Positions 63,679 to 64,000 of a DNA stretch of 64,000 nt are shown in pieces. A program made the translations under genes and the position numbers. Source of the DNA: Chryseobacterium camelliae (lineage in GTDB: Bacteria; Bacteroidota; Bacteroidia; Flavobacteriales; Weeksellaceae); contig NZ_CP022986.1 of NCBI RefSeq assembly GCF_002770595.1, positions 744,001 to 808,000 of the forward strand, written 5' to 3'. The notes beneath the pieces are model-generated. The model saw only the letters and a program-made list of their open reading frames with translations. It had not been told where the DNA came from and ran no database searches. Positions within the stretch are counted from its first letter, which is position 1. Every line of letters starts with the position of its first letter.

Positions 63679-64000
63679 TCAAAAGTAACCGCCCTTTTTC
63701 CGGTCTTCCATAGCAGCTTCCGTTACGCGGTCATCAATTCTGGTTTCTCCGCGTTCAGAAATCCTGGAGGCAGTAATTTCACTGACCACCTCATCCAGAG
63801 TTTCTGCTGTGCTTTCCACCGCTGCTGTACACGTCATATCTCCTACGGTCCTGTACCGTACTTTTTTGCGGATGATCTCATCAGTTGCGTCGATGCGGAT
63901 AAAATCTGAGACGGCAATGAGCTGTCCGTCGTATTCAATGACTTCACGGTCATGGGCAAAATAAATTGGCGGAAGCGGAATCTGTTCTTTCCTGATGTAA
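63679..64000 (-). CDS. cysD: sulfate adenylyltransferase subunit 2, N-terminus outside window
   Basis: The minus strand is open from the right edge to a TGA at 63679-63681, giving the last ~107 residues. I read YIRKEQIPLPPIYFAHDREV, RYRTVGDMTCTAAVES and the C-terminus TEAAMEDRKKGGYF, which is the diagnostic end of CysD. CysD carries the ATP-PPi-lyase activity paired with CysN. It is followed by 1.5 kb of repeats before cysN rather than the usual direct junction. Confidence 0.95.
   Translation of the reverse strand, partial: YIRKEQIPLPPIYFAHDREVIEYDGQLIAVSDFIRIDATDEIIRKKVRYRTVGDMTCTAAVESTAETLDEVVSEITASRISERGETRIDDRVTEAAMEDRKKGGYF

Overview
The window looks like a chromosomal segment of a Flavobacteriia member of the Weeksellaceae, most likely Chryseobacterium or a close relative. 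Pointers are moderate GC, Bacteroidota-type promoters (TAnnTTTG -7 boxes), A-rich leaders in place of strong Shine-Dalgarno sites, proteins with type IX secretion (T9SS) C-terminal sorting domains, many outer-membrane barrels and TonB-dependent receptors, and intergenic repeat families. Gene content is largely core metabolism, envelope and iron functions. No phage, insertion sequence or CRISPR array was seen.

Layout. 1-800: acyltransferase cut by the left edge. 938-6480: a minus-strand glycosyltransferase/LemA operon. 6681-8916: ankyrin protein, decayed gene remnants and an orphan immunity-like protein. 8977-16453: HAD phosphatase, outer-membrane barrel protein, an ECF sigma factor with a membrane partner, a serine hydrolase, and two secreted or membrane proteins of unknown function. 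16974-17047: tRNA-Arg(UCG). 17108-21945: an outer-membrane barrel plus a 987-residue TPR protein. 22119-31631: amino-acid permease, Mpo1-like protein, DUF3857/transglutaminase protein, COG0523 GTPase, SPFH protein, dGTPase and Fpg/Nei-type glycosylase. 31729-36361: EmrE-like pump, a very small membrane-protein gene with a structured 3' region, AAA ATPase, ABC exporter and a pair of HTH proteins. 36439-41372: repeat-rich surface proteins, DUF4870 protein, and an AraC regulator with an NAD(P)H oxidoreductase. 41430-42330: an array of about six 162-167 bp palindromic units. 42403-48221: gcvP, a tiny Cys/Lys-rich protein gene, a J-domain protein, and an ECF sigma operon. 48510-59512: a large heme-acquisition region. 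59664-64000: monooxygenase-like protein and sulfate assimilation genes (cysD, cysN, TauE-like), with cysD and cysN split by four copies of a ~250 bp repeat.

The most coherent system is the heme region. A minus-strand operon runs hmuR (TonB receptor), hmuY-like lipoprotein, hmuT, hmuU, hmuV, a SAM methyltransferase and hmuS, ending at a terminator. Divergent to it are two T9SS cargo genes: an adhesin-like protein and a second HmuY-like protein that carries a T9SS tail instead of a lipid anchor. Both cargo genes sit behind nearly the same 47-bp promoter/operator module (41 of 47 positions identical by eye), including a TAGAATaATTCTA dyad just after the -7 box, which suggests shared control by a Fur-family repressor.

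Functions are inferred from reading motifs in the translated sequence; no database search was run.
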